Positions 8,260 through 17,648 of a DNA stretch of 64,000 nt are shown here, one piece after another. This stretch comes from Micromonosporaceae bacterium KJ-029. GTDB taxonomy: Bacteria > Actinomycetota > Actinomycetes > Mycobacteriales > Micromonosporaceae. Made by a program: the position numbers and the translations under genes. Location of the stretch: positions 20,727 to 84,726 of the forward strand of contig BIFP01000057.1 in the NCBI GenBank assembly GCA_005402585.1, read 5' to 3'. Below the pieces are notes generated by a model that saw only the letters and a list, made by a program, of their open reading frames with translations, searched no databases and had not been told where the DNA came from. Numbering within the stretch: the first letter of the stretch is position 1; each line of letters starts with the position of its first letter.

Positions 8260-9245
8260 CAACGGCTCCCCTTGAGGTATTGCCGGCGCAGCAGCGGCCC
8301 CTGCAGCGCCGTCATCACCAGGGTGATGGCCCCGAAGACCACCCCGGCCGCGCAGGCGAAGCCGTACCGTGGCGCATTGAGGTAGGGATCGAAGGCGTAC
8401 CGGTAGATATAGGTGGCGACCACGTCGGTGGCGTGGTTGGGTCCGCCCTCGGTCATCGCCTGCACCAGGTCGAACGGGTTCATGCTCTTCTGGAAGGTGA
8501 GCAGCAGGATCACCACGCCGATCGGGGCGATGACCGGCAGCGTGATGTGCCGCAGCGTCTGCCGCCCGTTCGCTCCGTCGATCTTCGCTGCCTCGTACAG
8601 GTCGTCGGGAACGGTCTGCAGGGCGGCGAGCCAGTAGATGAGCGTGATGCCGAAGCCCTTCCACACGTCGACGGCCATCACCGTCGGCAGGGCGTACGAC
8701 TCGGACAGGAACGTGATCGGCGCGTCAACGAGCCCGACGGAGGTCAGCAGCCCGTTGACGAAGCCGCCGGCCGGGTCGAGCATGATCGCGAAGACGATGC
8801 CGATCACGGCGGTGGTGGTGACCACGGGCAGGAAGAGGAAGAGCCGGTAGAGGTTGCGCCCGCGCAGCCGCTGACTGTTGAGCAGGATCGCGACGAGCAG
8901 GGCCAGCGGCATCTCGACGAAGATCGCGACGAGGGAGAAGAGGAACGAGTTGCCGAACGCATGCCAGAACGCCCCGCTCTGCAGCACCTCGGCGAAGTTC
9001 CCAAAGCCGACCCAATCTGTCGCCGGCCCCACGCCGTCCCAGTCGAAGAAGGAATACCACCAGCTCGCGACCATCGGCCAGAGCGTGAAGGCGACGAAGA
9101 GCAGCAGCATCGGGGCGAGGAAAACGTAGTGCCAGACGTACCGGCGCCGGCGCCCCGGGCGGCGCCGTGGTGCGGCCGTGACGCGCCGGGGTGGCGCGGA
9201 TGGCTCGGCCGCGCCACCCGGGACGAGGGTGGGCGTGCTGGTCAC
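8259..9245 (-). CDS. ABC sugar transporter permease, MalF type
   Basis: 328 residues. A basic cytoplasmic N-terminus (RRRPGRRRRY) precedes the first membrane helix (VFLAPMLLLFVAFTLWP). The EAA loop is DDLYEAAKIDGANGRQTLR, followed by further helices. It forms the membrane channel with the MalG-type partner. The GTG start at 9245 overlaps the stop of the binding-protein gene by 4 nt (GTGA). Confidence 0.92.
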   Translation of the reverse strand: MTSTPTLVPGGAAEPSAPPRRVTAAPRRRPGRRRRYVWHYVFLAPMLLLFVAFTLWPMVASWWYSFFDWDGVGPATDWVGFGNFAEVLQSGAFWHAFGNSFLFSLVAIFVEMPLALLVAILLNSQRLRGRNLYRLFLFLPVVTTTAVIGIVFAIMLDPAGGFVNGLLTSVGLVDAPITFLSESYALPTVMAVDVWKGFGITLIYWLAALQTVPDDLYEAAKIDGANGRQTLRHITLPVIAPIGVVILLLTFQKSMNPFDLVQAMTEGGPNHATDVVATYIYRYAFDPYLNAPRYGFACAAGVVFGAITLVMTALQGPLLRRQYLKGSR

Positions 9246-10720
9246 TTCTGGCCCGGCGTGTACAGCTCGAGCGGGTTCCACGCCGGGAAGGTCAGATCGT
9301 TGCGGGAGGCCGTGATCCCCTTGCCGGCCAGCGCCTTGGCCTGCTCGTCGATGAACGCGTCGAGTTTCGCGTTGAGCTGCGCGGCCGGCCCGGCGAAGGG
9401 CTGGTTGCGCAGGATCGACTGCTGTGCGGCGTCCGCCCACAAGAGGTCCTGCTTGCCCCTGATGGCGTTCCACAGCTCCTTGCCACCGGGGCTGGTCAGT
9501 ACCGGGTTGGGCCCGCGGCGGAGGGCCTCGGCGGCCACGTCCATGATCGCCTTCTGGTCCGGGTTGGCCGCGGCCTGGTCCTGCCAGGCGCTTTCCACCG
9601 CGGTGAGCGTGCCGAACTTCTCGTAGTAGGCGAGGTGGAACTCCTTCGACGCCAGGAAGTCCATCACCTTCCACGCCTGGTCGGGGTGTTTCGACTGGGC
9701 CGACATGGACCACAGTGGGCTGAAGTTGCTCCGCTGACCGGAGTATCCGGCCCGGCCACTGGCCGGCACCGGGATCGGCAAGACCGACATGTCGATCTTC
9801 GCGTTCAGCTTTCGGACCTCGTTGACCTGGAACGGAGATGCCGGGTACATGGCGAGTTGCTCCTTGGCGAACGCCGTGTAGATGCGGGCGGTGTCCGTCC
9901 AGGTCTCCCAGCCGGGCATCATCACCTTGCCCGCGTGCAGCCGCCGCAGCAGTTCAACGGCCCCGCCGAGGGATGGATCGGTCACGGCAGCCTTGCCGGT
10001 GCGCAGGTCCACCCCCACCTCGGCGATCGACCACGCCCCAGCGGTGGGCTGGAACATCTTGATCGGGTCGCCGTTGTTCCACATGGCGGCGAAACCGAAC
10101 ACCTTGCCGCCGCCGGCCTGCGTGATCTTCGTGGCGCTCTGTTCCAGCTCCTCCCACGTCTTTGGCGGGGCGGCTATCCCGTGCTGCTTCAGGACCGCGT
10201 TGTTAACCAGCAGCATCCGGACCGATGACCACTTCCCCCACACCAGCGGCAGCGTGCAGAGCTTGCCGTCGCGGTGCAGGCCGGACGTGGCCGGGTCGAG
10301 AGAGCCGGCCGGGAAGCGGGACGTGAACTCGTCGGTCACGTACTGGTCCAGCGACGCCGTCCACCCCCGCTCGAACATCCGGTCGAAGCCGTCGTCCTGC
10401 GCGCGGAATACGTCCGGCGGGTTGCCCTGCTGGAACATCAGCTCCACGGCGTTGAGCTGCTGCAGGGATGGGTTCTCGATGACCTCGATCTTGATGCCCT
10501 GGTTCTTCTTCTCGAACAGGTCGAACTGCTGCCGGTAGAACTGCGAGGCGCCGGAAGGGTCCGGGGTGAGGGCGACCTTGATCGTCACCTTGTCGCCACT
10601 GGATTTCTCGCTGCCGCCGACGAGGTTGCAGGCGGAGGTCAGGCCGCCCACCGCGGTCGCCACCGCGCCCGCACCCACCAACCGCAGTAGCGACCGACGG
10701 GACAAGTCCACGTTGTTCAT
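9242..10720 (-). CDS. ABC transporter extracellular sugar-binding lipoprotein, Tat signal
   Basis: 492 residues. The N-terminus combines a twin-arginine motif (SRRSLLRLVG) with a lipobox (LTSAC), so it is probably exported folded and lipidated. The mature part has the family 1 solute-binding pattern (GNPPDVFRAQDDGF, WGKWSSVRMLLVNN, TWEELEQSATKI, MWNNGDPIKMF). First gene of an eight-gene operon that captures and catabolises one saccharide. A candidate IclR operator lies 125 bp upstream. The sugar is unknown; the genetic context points to an acidic or oxidised saccharide. Confidence 0.9.
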   Translation of the reverse strand: MNNVDLSRRSLLRLVGAGAVATAVGGLTSACNLVGGSEKSSGDKVTIKVALTPDPSGASQFYRQQFDLFEKKNQGIKIEVIENPSLQQLNAVELMFQQGNPPDVFRAQDDGFDRMFERGWTASLDQYVTDEFTSRFPAGSLDPATSGLHRDGKLCTLPLVWGKWSSVRMLLVNNAVLKQHGIAAPPKTWEELEQSATKITQAGGGKVFGFAAMWNNGDPIKMFQPTAGAWSIAEVGVDLRTGKAAVTDPSLGGAVELLRRLHAGKVMMPGWETWTDTARIYTAFAKEQLAMYPASPFQVNEVRKLNAKIDMSVLPIPVPASGRAGYSGQRSNFSPLWSMSAQSKHPDQAWKVMDFLASKEFHLAYYEKFGTLTAVESAWQDQAAANPDQKAIMDVAAEALRRGPNPVLTSPGGKELWNAIRGKQDLLWADAAQQSILRNQPFAGPAAQLNAKLDAFIDEQAKALAGKGITASRNDLTFPAWNPLELYTPGQK

Positions 10721-10844
10721 GCTCTTCTCCTAGTCCGGTCTGCCGCCGGGCAACCGGTCGGCCGACGAGAACGACGGTCAGGTTTCGGGGGTGTAAATGA
10801 AGTTGTCGAGACTGTAGCTGCGGCGACCATCTCCTGCAATGCCC

Positions 10845-10859
10845 ATCCGTAATGTGGGT
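10845..10859. promoter_or_regulatory. Candidate IclR operator upstream of the transporter operon
   Basis: ATCCGTAATGTGGGT fits the 15-bp dyad ATCC-N7-GG[A/G]T also found at 11936, 16771 and 22464 in this island. It is 125 bp upstream of the binding-protein start and 55 bp downstream of the esterase stop. Inferred by recurrence only. Confidence 0.55.
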
Positions 10860-10913
10860 AGCGCACGCACGCTGCGTGCTACACAAGCCTCGGCGCGGGT
10901 CCGAACCCTCTCG

Positions 10914-11885
10914 TCAACTCGCCAGCGCCTTGGCCACGTACCGGATCTGATCGGCCTTCTGGACGACCGCGCCGCCCTCGTGCCCGTTGTACGGCCACAC
11001 CCGGATGTCCTTGGGCCCGGTGTAGTGGTTGTATGCCGCGAAAACCGTCGAGGGTGGACAGATCGTGTCCATGAGCCCTACCGAGAACAGGGCGGGTGCC
11101 GTGGCATGGGCGGCGAAGTTGACCCCGTCGAAGTAGCGCAGCGTCGCGAAGACGTCGTCCACCTGGTGGCGATGGGTGGCGCAGTAGGTGGTGAGTTCCG
11201 CGTACGGCGCCGCGTTGGTGATCTCGGTGGCCCGTCGGTAGTGACAGAGGAACGGCACGTTGGCCACGACGGCCGCCAGCCCGTCGACCAGGCCCGCCGC
11301 CGCCAGCGCGATGCCGCCACCCTGGCTGCCTCCGCACACCACCACCCGATCCGGGTCGACGCGAGGATGTGCGCGGGCCGTCTCGACGGCCCGGACCGCG
11401 TCGGTGAAGACGCGCCGGTAGAAGTACGTGTCCCGGTCGGCGATGCCGCGGGTCAGGAACCCGGAGGTGGCCGGTCCCCCGGCCGGCGCGGGATCCGGCG
11501 TCTCGCCCGCCAGCGACCCGTTGCTGCCCTGACCCCGTGTGTCCATGACCAGGTGGGCATAGCCGACCGCACTCCAGTACAGCCAGTCGTGCGGGAGACT
11601 GCGGCCGCCGCCGTACCCGATGAACTCGACGACGCAGGGCAGCGCGTCGCCGATGCCGCGCGGCGTCAGAAACCAACCGCGAACCGGATGGCCCCCGAAT
11701 CCGGCGAACGTCACGTCGAACACCTCCACCGTGACGAATCCGCTGTCGTACGGCTCGAACCGCGCCGGGAACGCCTGAGCCCGCGCCTCTTCGAGCGTCC
11801 GGCGCCAGAACTCACGGAAGTCGGCCGGTTCATCCCGGTCAGGCCGATACGTCCGCAGCCGATCGAGCGGCCAATCGACGAACAT
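10914..11885 (-). CDS. Acetyl xylan esterase / cephalosporin-C deacetylase family (CE7)
   Basis: 323 residues of the AXE1 alpha/beta-hydrolase family. The N-terminus FVDWPLDRLRTYRP is the family hallmark. Catalytic residues are Ser187 (CGGSQGGG), Asp273 (GLMDTICPP) and His302 (NGHEGG), with the RGQGSNG oxyanion region near 117-123. It removes acetyl groups from carbohydrates. No signal peptide is seen, so it likely deacetylates imported oligosaccharides. I chose ATG 11885 because a GGAGG lies 7 nt upstream; in-frame ATGs at 11891 and 11900 are badly spaced. It is divergent from the large secreted enzyme, with 59 bp between the starts. Confidence 0.9.
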   Translation of the reverse strand: MFVDWPLDRLRTYRPDRDEPADFREFWRRTLEEARAQAFPARFEPYDSGFVTVEVFDVTFAGFGGHPVRGWFLTPRGIGDALPCVVEFIGYGGGRSLPHDWLYWSAVGYAHLVMDTRGQGSNGSLAGETPDPAPAGGPATSGFLTRGIADRDTYFYRRVFTDAVRAVETARAHPRVDPDRVVVCGGSQGGGIALAAAGLVDGLAAVVANVPFLCHYRRATEITNAAPYAELTTYCATHRHQVDDVFATLRYFDGVNFAAHATAPALFSVGLMDTICPPSTVFAAYNHYTGPKDIRVWPYNGHEGGAVVQKADQIRYVAKALAS

Positions 11886-11908
11886 GCGCATACCTCCCAT
11901 AGATTCCC

Positions 11909-11945
11909 TTGACATCGCCCGTATTCACATTAACCATCCATAACA
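11909..11945 (+). promoter_or_regulatory. Candidate promoter for a leaderless mRNA of the secreted enzyme
   Basis: TTGACA at 11909-11914 matches a sigma70-type -35 box, and a weak -10-like TAACCA lies at 11931-11936 (16-bp spacer). The expected start of transcription falls at or next to the ATG at 11945, suggesting a leaderless mRNA, which is common in actinobacteria. There is no ribosome-binding site before that ATG. Confidence 0.4.
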
Positions 11946-11950
11946 TGGAT
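11936..11950. promoter_or_regulatory. Candidate IclR operator overlapping the start of the secreted enzyme gene
   Basis: ATCCATAACATGGAT is the most symmetric copy of the shared motif. Extended by one base on each side it is a perfect inverted repeat of CATCCAT around AAC. It covers the presumed -10/start region and the ATG at 11945, so bound repressor would block transcription directly. It may also affect the divergent esterase gene. Confidence 0.6.
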
Positions 11951-14900
11951 GTGAAGCCCATCACCTCGTGGCAACATCGCCTCAAACTCACCCTCGTCAT
12001 GATCCTCGCAGTCGCCCTGCTGCCCGCCCATGCGGCCGCTGCGGCGGCGGCACCGCCCCGCGTCGCGACCGACCAGGCCCCGTTCGCCGCGCCACTGCGC
12101 ACCCTCGACAAGCCCAACCTCCGGATCGAGCGGGTCGCGATCATCGAAGGCGCCCACCACCGGATGACCTTCCACCACGCCACCTGGACCGGCGGCCAGA
12201 CCTACCTGCGGGATATCGCCGTCCGTACGCCCCGGGGCTGGCTACCGGTCACCGACCACGCACAGCGGTTCGACGAGCAGTGGCTGGTGCTCAGCGGCAC
12301 CGGCGGCACCCCGAGCGACTACTACAGCTCGATGAACCCGGGTTGGGTCGGCTTCACCGGCATGCGCCGCGTCAACAAGCACACCGTGGAATTGAGCACC
12401 GCCGCAGCCGGCGGGTACGAGCTGACCGTGCGCTGGTCGGTCGCGGGCGACAACCCCGAGGCGTCGTGGACGCTGACCGCCCGCCGCGCCGACGACTTCG
12501 TCGTCGGCTACCAGGCGCTGGACGTCACCGCATTCGACGACATCGACGAGGTGCTGTGCGGCAGCCGCCAGCACGCTCGGGTCGTCTACGGTGCCACGGC
12601 GCTCGGCGCCTGGGAGCTGATGACACCCGCCTGCCTGCTGGAACGCACCGTCGCCGGGCGACAGGTCACGGCCGGCGTATACGCGCCGGCCGAGGTGATC
12701 CCGTTCGAGCACCAGCGCGAGGTCGGCCCGGACGGGCAGCCGTTCGGGATGAGCCTGCGCAACGAGGCCGGCGATGTGCAGCCGGTGGTCTTCGCACCAC
12801 AGGTCGGCCGGAAGTCGCCGCTCGCGGCCGGGCAGCGGCACACGTTCACCTTCGGTGTCTACGCCCGGCCCGGCACCATGTACGAGGCGTACACGGCCCT
12901 CACCCGGGACGAGTACAACTACACGGACTACCGGCACAACGTCTACAACACCTCGCTCACCGAGACGGTGCACAACCTGGTCGACCTGACAATGCAGGAC
13001 TCGACGGCCGACGACAGCGAGACCTACCAGCGGTCCCTGTCGGGCTGGTGGGACCGCGCCAAGAGCTTCGTGGACACCGAGAACGACCGGGCCGTCCGGA
13101 CGGCCACCAGCGGCGTGCTGCTCAGCGCCTACTACCTGACGGGCAACCGCGACCTGTACGACAAGCGCGCCCGCCCGATGCTGGAGTACCAGGTGTCGCG
13201 CAACGGGATCGGCTGGACCCCGATCAAGGAGAACCCGGTGTACGGCAACACCGACGCCTGGCGCATCGGCACCGTCTCTGGTGACGCCTCCACCCTGGTG
13301 CCGCTCTACCAGCAGACCCGGGGCCAGGTCGCCGGCCTGCACGAGTTGGCTCTCAAGGCGATCGAGGAGCGCCCGCGCAAGGACAACCGCACCCCGGTGA
13401 GCACCCCCCTGGCCGCCTGGCGGCTAACCGGCAACCCGGCATACCTGGCGGAGGCGAAGGCCGAGGCGGACCGGTACATCGCCGCCGAGATCGACCCGCC
13501 GTACACCACCAACACTGGCGAGAACGAATTCCAGTTCAACCACTCCAAGGGCTGGTTGGAGTTGCTCGAGCTGTACGAGGAGACCGGCGAGGCGCGCTAC
13601 CTGAACGCCGCGTACACCGAGGCGAAACGGTTCGTCACCCAGACCATGGTGCGCCCCGTGCCCGACGACGACATCACCGTCAACGCGGCGGGCTGGATCG
13701 ACGCGCAGGTGGACCGCTGGGGGGACGGCGGGGTGACCTACGACTACCCGCTCAAGGATGTACCGGCCCAGACGGTACCGGCCTGGATGGTCTCCACCAG
13801 CGGCATGACCTTCGAGCAGTTGAGCACCTACAAGGTGCCGGCGGGCCGGACGCACACGGGCGGCGGTCTGGTGATGAACCCGATCTGGGCGCCGTTCCTG
13901 CTGCGGCTGGCCGGGCACACCGGCGACAAGCTGCTCGCCGACATCGCACACAACATGGTGGTCGGCCGGTTCACCAACTATCCCGGCTACTACTATCGCG
14001 AGTTCACCGCATGGCAGATGCGCCCGGACTTCCCGCTGACCGGCCCGGCCGGATTGACCTCCATCTACTACCACCACATCCCGGCGCAGCTCGGGCTGGC
14101 GATGGACTACCTGATGTCCGAGCAGAGCTACCGGTCGGGCGGGCGGATCAGCTTCCCCGCCGCCTTCGAAACCAACTACGTCTATTTCAAGTACCACGTC
14201 TACGGGCACCAGCCCGGCCAGTTCTACGGCGAGAACGGCGTCTGGCCGTACCTGCCCAAGGGCATCGCCAAGGTCGCCAACCCGCAGTTGAACTGGGTGA
14301 CCGGGCACGGCAACGACAGCCTGTACCTGAGCCTGACCAGCGAGGCCGACGGCCCGTCGAACAGCGTCGTTCGATTCGACCCGCAGGTCAGCGGTGTGCG
14401 GCCGGACCAGAACTACCGGGTGGAGGTGATCCGGGACAACGGACCCCGCGAGGTCAGGACGATGCGGGGGGCAGAGCTTCCGGTGACCGTCTCGGGCAAG
14501 GGAATCACCGCGCTGGTCGTCCGGGGCGTGCGGGTGCCGGGCGTCGGGCACCAGGTCGTCGGCGAGCAGGCCGACGCCGGACCGGACAGCCACCACCTCG
14601 ATGACGCCAGCCCGATCGGCATCGCCCGCGGCATGCTGCTGACCCGCCCCGACCGGACCGGGTACGACGCCTACGTCCAGGCGGCCACCGAGTCGCCAGC
14701 CACCCTGCACTGGTCGACCGACGGCGGCGAGACCTGGCACGAACAGGCCGACCGGATCTACCCGAACGAGTGGACGATCCCGGTTGGCGACCTCGACACG
14801 GCGTTCACCTACTGGATCAGCACCGACGCCGCGCAGACCGGCGACGCGACGCTGCGCCTGCCGATGACCGTCACCGACCGCTGCCCGGCCGGCCAGTCGA

Positions 14901-16648
14901 TGTGCGGCGTGGTGGCGCCCGACTCGCCGGACAGCACATCCGGCGACACGGTGGGGCTCGCCGTGACCGTGCGCAACGACGGCTCGGCCGCCGTCGCCGA
15001 TCCGACCGTCGCGCTGGGCCTGCCCGCCGGCTGGACGGCCCGGCCGGTGGGGAGGGCGCCGTCCAGCGTGCCGGCCGGCGGCAAGGCAACCTGGCGGTAC
15101 GAGGTGACCGTCGGGGCTGACGCCGCCGGCGCCGTGTCACTCGGCGGGACGGTGCGCTGGAGCGGTGGCGACGCGGCGCTCTCGGCCGGGAGGCTCATCG
15201 TGCGCCCATCGACGAAGCTGAGCGCGCTCGTCGCGTCGCCGGCGGAACTCGCCGCTCCGGGTGACGCGGCCACAATCACCGCGAGCGTGCTCAATACCGG
15301 TCCGGCCACCGCGCGGGGCACGCTGAACGTGACCGCGCCGGAGGGGTGGACAATCACGCCGTCGAGCGTGCCGTACGAGGTGGCCGGCCGCGCCGAGCGG
15401 GCGTACAAGTTCACCCTCACCTCGCCGGCCGGGGCGGCGCGCGACCAGACGTACCGCTTCACGGCGACCCTGGACGGCGGTGCGCCGACCACGGCGACGG
15501 TACGGATCGCCAGCGAAGACATCATCCTCGACATCCACGACTTCCGGCCGAACTACACCGAGACCGGGGAGTGGCTGCCCAGCACCCTGGCCGGGTACAA
15601 GGGCAGCCAGTCGCGCTACAGCGCCGAGGGGAAGCCCGGCAGCGCGACCTGGCGGCCCGGCATACCCCGGGCCGGGTGGTACGAGGTGGCGGTCTGGTAC
15701 CCGTCCAACGCGGCCACCACCACCGAGGCCGACTACGTAGTGTCGCACCAGGACGGCACCGCCACGGTACGGGTCAACCAGCAGGAGGACGCGGGCACCT
15801 GGCGAGTGCTCGGAACGTACCCCTTCGCGGCGGGACAGGACGGGTTCGTCCGGCTGGTCGTCGACGATCCGGCCATCCACCGGGTCAACGCCGCCCGGTT
15901 CCGGCCGGTCGACCCGGCCGTGGTACGGCCCCGGATCAGCGGGCTGTCGGCCGCGCCGGTCCCCGCACCGGGCGGGAGCACCACGGTCGCCGCGACGCTC
16001 ACCGCGCAGGCGGTGGTGGGCGCGACCGGCTGCGCCGCGCTCGGCCTGCCGCCGGGCTGGACCGTCACGCCGGCGAGCGTGCCGGTCAATCTCGCGCCGG
16101 GCGCCACGCAGAGCGTGACGTTCACGGTGGCGGCGCCGCCGAACGCTCCGGCCGGCGCCCTGCACGAGGTGGCGCTGCACGCGGCTGGATCGAGTGACCG
16201 GATCGCGGTGCCCGTGGGGACGCCCGATCCAGCCCGGGAGGTGGTCATTGACGACGGCCAGGCCGGCTACAGCGAGCAGGGTGGCTGGGCCGGAAGCACG
16301 CTCAAGGGTTACGCCGACAGCGCCACCCGCTTCGCCAACGGCGGCTCCGGTGCCGAGGCGACCTGGCGGCCGACCCTGGCGGCCGGGCGGTACCAGGTCA
16401 GTGTCTGGTATCCGACCAACTCGACCACGACGGCGGCGGCCACGTACCGGATAATGCACGCATCTGGCTCCGATACGGTGATCGTCAACCAGACGGCGGA
16501 CGCCGGGCAGTGGCGGGTGCTGGGCGTGTGGGATCTGGACCCGGCGACGGCGGCGGTACGCCTGTCGGCGCAGCAGGCGGGACACCATCGGGCCGACGCC
16601 GTGCGGTTCGAACCGGTCGTGGCGGCGAACGCGCCGCCCGGGTGCTGA
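11945..16648 (+). CDS. Large secreted carbohydrate-active enzyme, putative polysaccharide lyase or hydrolase
   Basis: 1567 residues. The signal peptide is KLTLVMILAVALLPAHA (about 15-31) followed by Ala-rich sequence. Residues about 40-330 look like a beta-sandwich. About 340-760 look like an alpha/alpha-toroid with conserved-looking polar patches (NHSKGWLELLELYEETG, YYHHIPAQLGLAMDYL, YHVYGHQPGQFYGENG). Then come two NPCBM/NEW3-like Ig domains (about 980-1180), a golvesin/xanthan-lyase-C-like beta domain (about 1190-1310, VAVWYPSNAATTTEA), another Ig domain, and a second golvesin-like copy (about 1420-1555, VSVWYPTNSTTTAA). The catalytic family is not one I can name. Location beside a CE7 esterase and sugar-acid catabolism genes supports polysaccharide degradation outside the cell. 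Confidence 0.75.
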   Translation: MDVKPITSWQHRLKLTLVMILAVALLPAHAAAAAAAPPRVATDQAPFAAPLRTLDKPNLRIERVAIIEGAHHRMTFHHATWTGGQTYLRDIAVRTPRGWLPVTDHAQRFDEQWLVLSGTGGTPSDYYSSMNPGWVGFTGMRRVNKHTVELSTAAAGGYELTVRWSVAGDNPEASWTLTARRADDFVVGYQALDVTAFDDIDEVLCGSRQHARVVYGATALGAWELMTPACLLERTVAGRQVTAGVYAPAEVIPFEHQREVGPDGQPFGMSLRNEAGDVQPVVFAPQVGRKSPLAAGQRHTFTFGVYARPGTMYEAYTALTRDEYNYTDYRHNVYNTSLTETVHNLVDLTMQDSTADDSETYQRSLSGWWDRAKSFVDTENDRAVRTATSGVLLSAYYLTGNRDLYDKRARPMLEYQVSRNGIGWTPIKENPVYGNTDAWRIGTVSGDASTLVPLYQQTRGQVAGLHELALKAIEERPRKDNRTPVSTPLAAWRLTGNPAYLAEAKAEADRYIAAEIDPPYTTNTGENEFQFNHSKGWLELLELYEETGEARYLNAAYTEAKRFVTQTMVRPVPDDDITVNAAGWIDAQVDRWGDGGVTYDYPLKDVPAQTVPAWMVSTSGMTFEQLSTYKVPAGRTHTGGGLVMNPIWAPFLLRLAGHTGDKLLADIAHNMVVGRFTNYPGYYYREFTAWQMRPDFPLTGPAGLTSIYYHHIPAQLGLAMDYLMSEQSYRSGGRISFPAAFETNYVYFKYHVYGHQPGQFYGENGVWPYLPKGIAKVANPQLNWVTGHGNDSLYLSLTSEADGPSNSVVRFDPQVSGVRPDQNYRVEVIRDNGPREVRTMRGAELPVTVSGKGITALVVRGVRVPGVGHQVVGEQADAGPDSHHLDDASPIGIARGMLLTRPDRTGYDAYVQAATESPATLHWSTDGGETWHEQADRIYPNEWTIPVGDLDTAFTYWISTDAAQTGDATLRLPMTVTDRCPAGQSMCGVVAPDSPDSTSGDTVGLAVTVRNDGSAAVADPTVALGLPAGWTARPVGRAPSSVPAGGKATWRYEVTVGADAAGAVSLGGTVRWSGGDAALSAGRLIVRPSTKLSALVASPAELAAPGDAATITASVLNTGPATARGTLNVTAPEGWTITPSSVPYEVAGRAERAYKFTLTSPAGAARDQTYRFTATLDGGAPTTATVRIASEDIILDIHDFRPNYTETGEWLPSTLAGYKGSQSRYSAEGKPGSATWRPGIPRAGWYEVAVWYPSNAATTTEADYVVSHQDGTATVRVNQQEDAGTWRVLGTYPFAAGQDGFVRLVVDDPAIHRVNAARFRPVDPAVVRPRISGLSAAPVPAPGGSTTVAATLTAQAVVGATGCAALGLPPGWTVTPASVPVNLAPGATQSVTFTVAAPPNAPAGALHEVALHAAGSSDRIAVPVGTPDPAREVVIDDGQAGYSEQGGWAGSTLKGYADSATRFANGGSGAEATWRPTLAAGRYQVSVWYPTNSTTTAAATYRIMHASGSDTVIVNQTADAGQWRVLGVWDLDPATAAVRLSAQQAGHHRADAVRFEPVVAANAPPGC

Positions 16649-16650
16649 AC

Positions 16651-16685
16651 CGCCGGTGGGGGCCGCGCCGCGGCCCCCACCGGCG
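16651..16685 (+). terminator. Terminator of the secreted-enzyme gene
   Basis: A perfect 16-bp stem (CGCCGGTGGGGGCCGC with its complement) around a GCC loop begins 3 nt after the stop codon. No U-tract follows, as is usual in high-GC actinomycetes. Confidence 0.85.
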
Positions 16686-16770
16686 CTAGCCTTCGCGCCA
16701 CCAGGCTAGTTCTCATCGGCGCTGGCCGTCTCGCGCGCGCCGCAAGGCGCTCACCGATACGCGATGTATG

Positions 16771-16785
16771 ATCCGTAATCTGGAT
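16771..16785. promoter_or_regulatory. Candidate IclR operator in front of the iclR-type gene
   Basis: ATCCGTAATCTGGAT has the same ATCC-N7-GGAT form as the copy at 11936. It ends 30 bp before the chosen iclR start, a position suited to autorepression. Confidence 0.6.
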
Positions 16786-16815
16786 TGCTCTCCTACATTT
16801 CGAGGGATGAAGAGG

Positions 16816-17631
16816 ATGTCACGGTCCACCACCGTCCGCGAGGTTGGCGGCGGCACGCAGAGCGTCGAGCGTGCGCTGTCCCTGCTACGCGCCTTCACCG
16901 AAGAGCATCCGGAGCGCCGGGTCTCCGAGTTGGTCCAGCTCACCGGGCTGGGCCAGTCGACGGTTTCGCGCCTGGTCGGCACGCTCGAGGCGCTGGGTTT
17001 CGTCACCCACGACGGCCGTAGCGGCCTCTACCGGATCGGCCCGGCGGTGGTGGGCCTGGCGGGCATCGCGCTCAACCAGTCACCGATTCACCGCCAGTCC
17101 CGGCAGATCGCCCAGGACCTGGCCAGTGAACTCGGCCTCGGCGCCAACGTCGCCGAACGGCACGGCGCCGAGCTGTTCTACCTGTGCAACTTCGAGGGCC
17201 GGCTCGCCCCCCGCTCCTTCACCCTGGTCGGTCGACGCGGCCCGCTGCACGCCACAGCGATGGGCAAGGCCCTGCTGTCCGACCTGACCGCCGAGGAGAT
17301 CGAGCCGCTGCTGGGTGCCAAGTACCCGGCGTACACCCCGAGGACCATCGCCGACCTCAACGGGCTGCTCGCAGACCTCGCGGACGGGCGGAGTCGGGGC
17401 TACAGCACCGAACTCGAGGAACTCGCCTTCGGTCGGGCCTGCCTCGCCGCACCCATCCGCGACCGGTCCGGGCGAATCGTGGCCGCACTGTCCGTGTCCG
17501 GCCCGCTGTCCGCGATGGACCTGCCCCACCGGCAGAACGAACTTGCCCTCAAGGTCATCGAGCATGCCGACCAGATCTCCGTCGGGCTGGGCTACCACGC
17601 CTCCGCAACGCCACTGTCCGCCGTGGTCTGA
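16816..17631 (+). CDS. IclR-family transcriptional regulator of the island
   Basis: 271 residues. The winged helix-turn-helix lies at about 10-70 (GGTQSVERALSLLRAF, GQSTVSRLVGTLEALGFV) and the GAF-like IclR effector domain at about 85-260 (LHATAMGKALLSDL, RSRGYSTELEEL, AAPIRDRSGRIVAALSVSGP). Such proteins usually repress catabolic genes until a sugar acid or its keto-deoxy product binds. An upstream ATG at 16768 would place the operator inside the gene, so I use ATG 16816, preceded by GAGGG at a 9-nt spacing. Four matching dyads in the island make it the likely regulator of both operons and the secreted enzyme. Confidence 0.92.
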   Translation: MSRSTTVREVGGGTQSVERALSLLRAFTEEHPERRVSELVQLTGLGQSTVSRLVGTLEALGFVTHDGRSGLYRIGPAVVGLAGIALNQSPIHRQSRQIAQDLASELGLGANVAERHGAELFYLCNFEGRLAPRSFTLVGRRGPLHATAMGKALLSDLTAEEIEPLLGAKYPAYTPRTIADLNGLLADLADGRSRGYSTELEELAFGRACLAAPIRDRSGRIVAALSVSGPLSAMDLPHRQNELALKVIEHADQISVGLGYHASATPLSAVV

Positions 17632-17648
17632 TCGGCGCAGGCCGTGCC

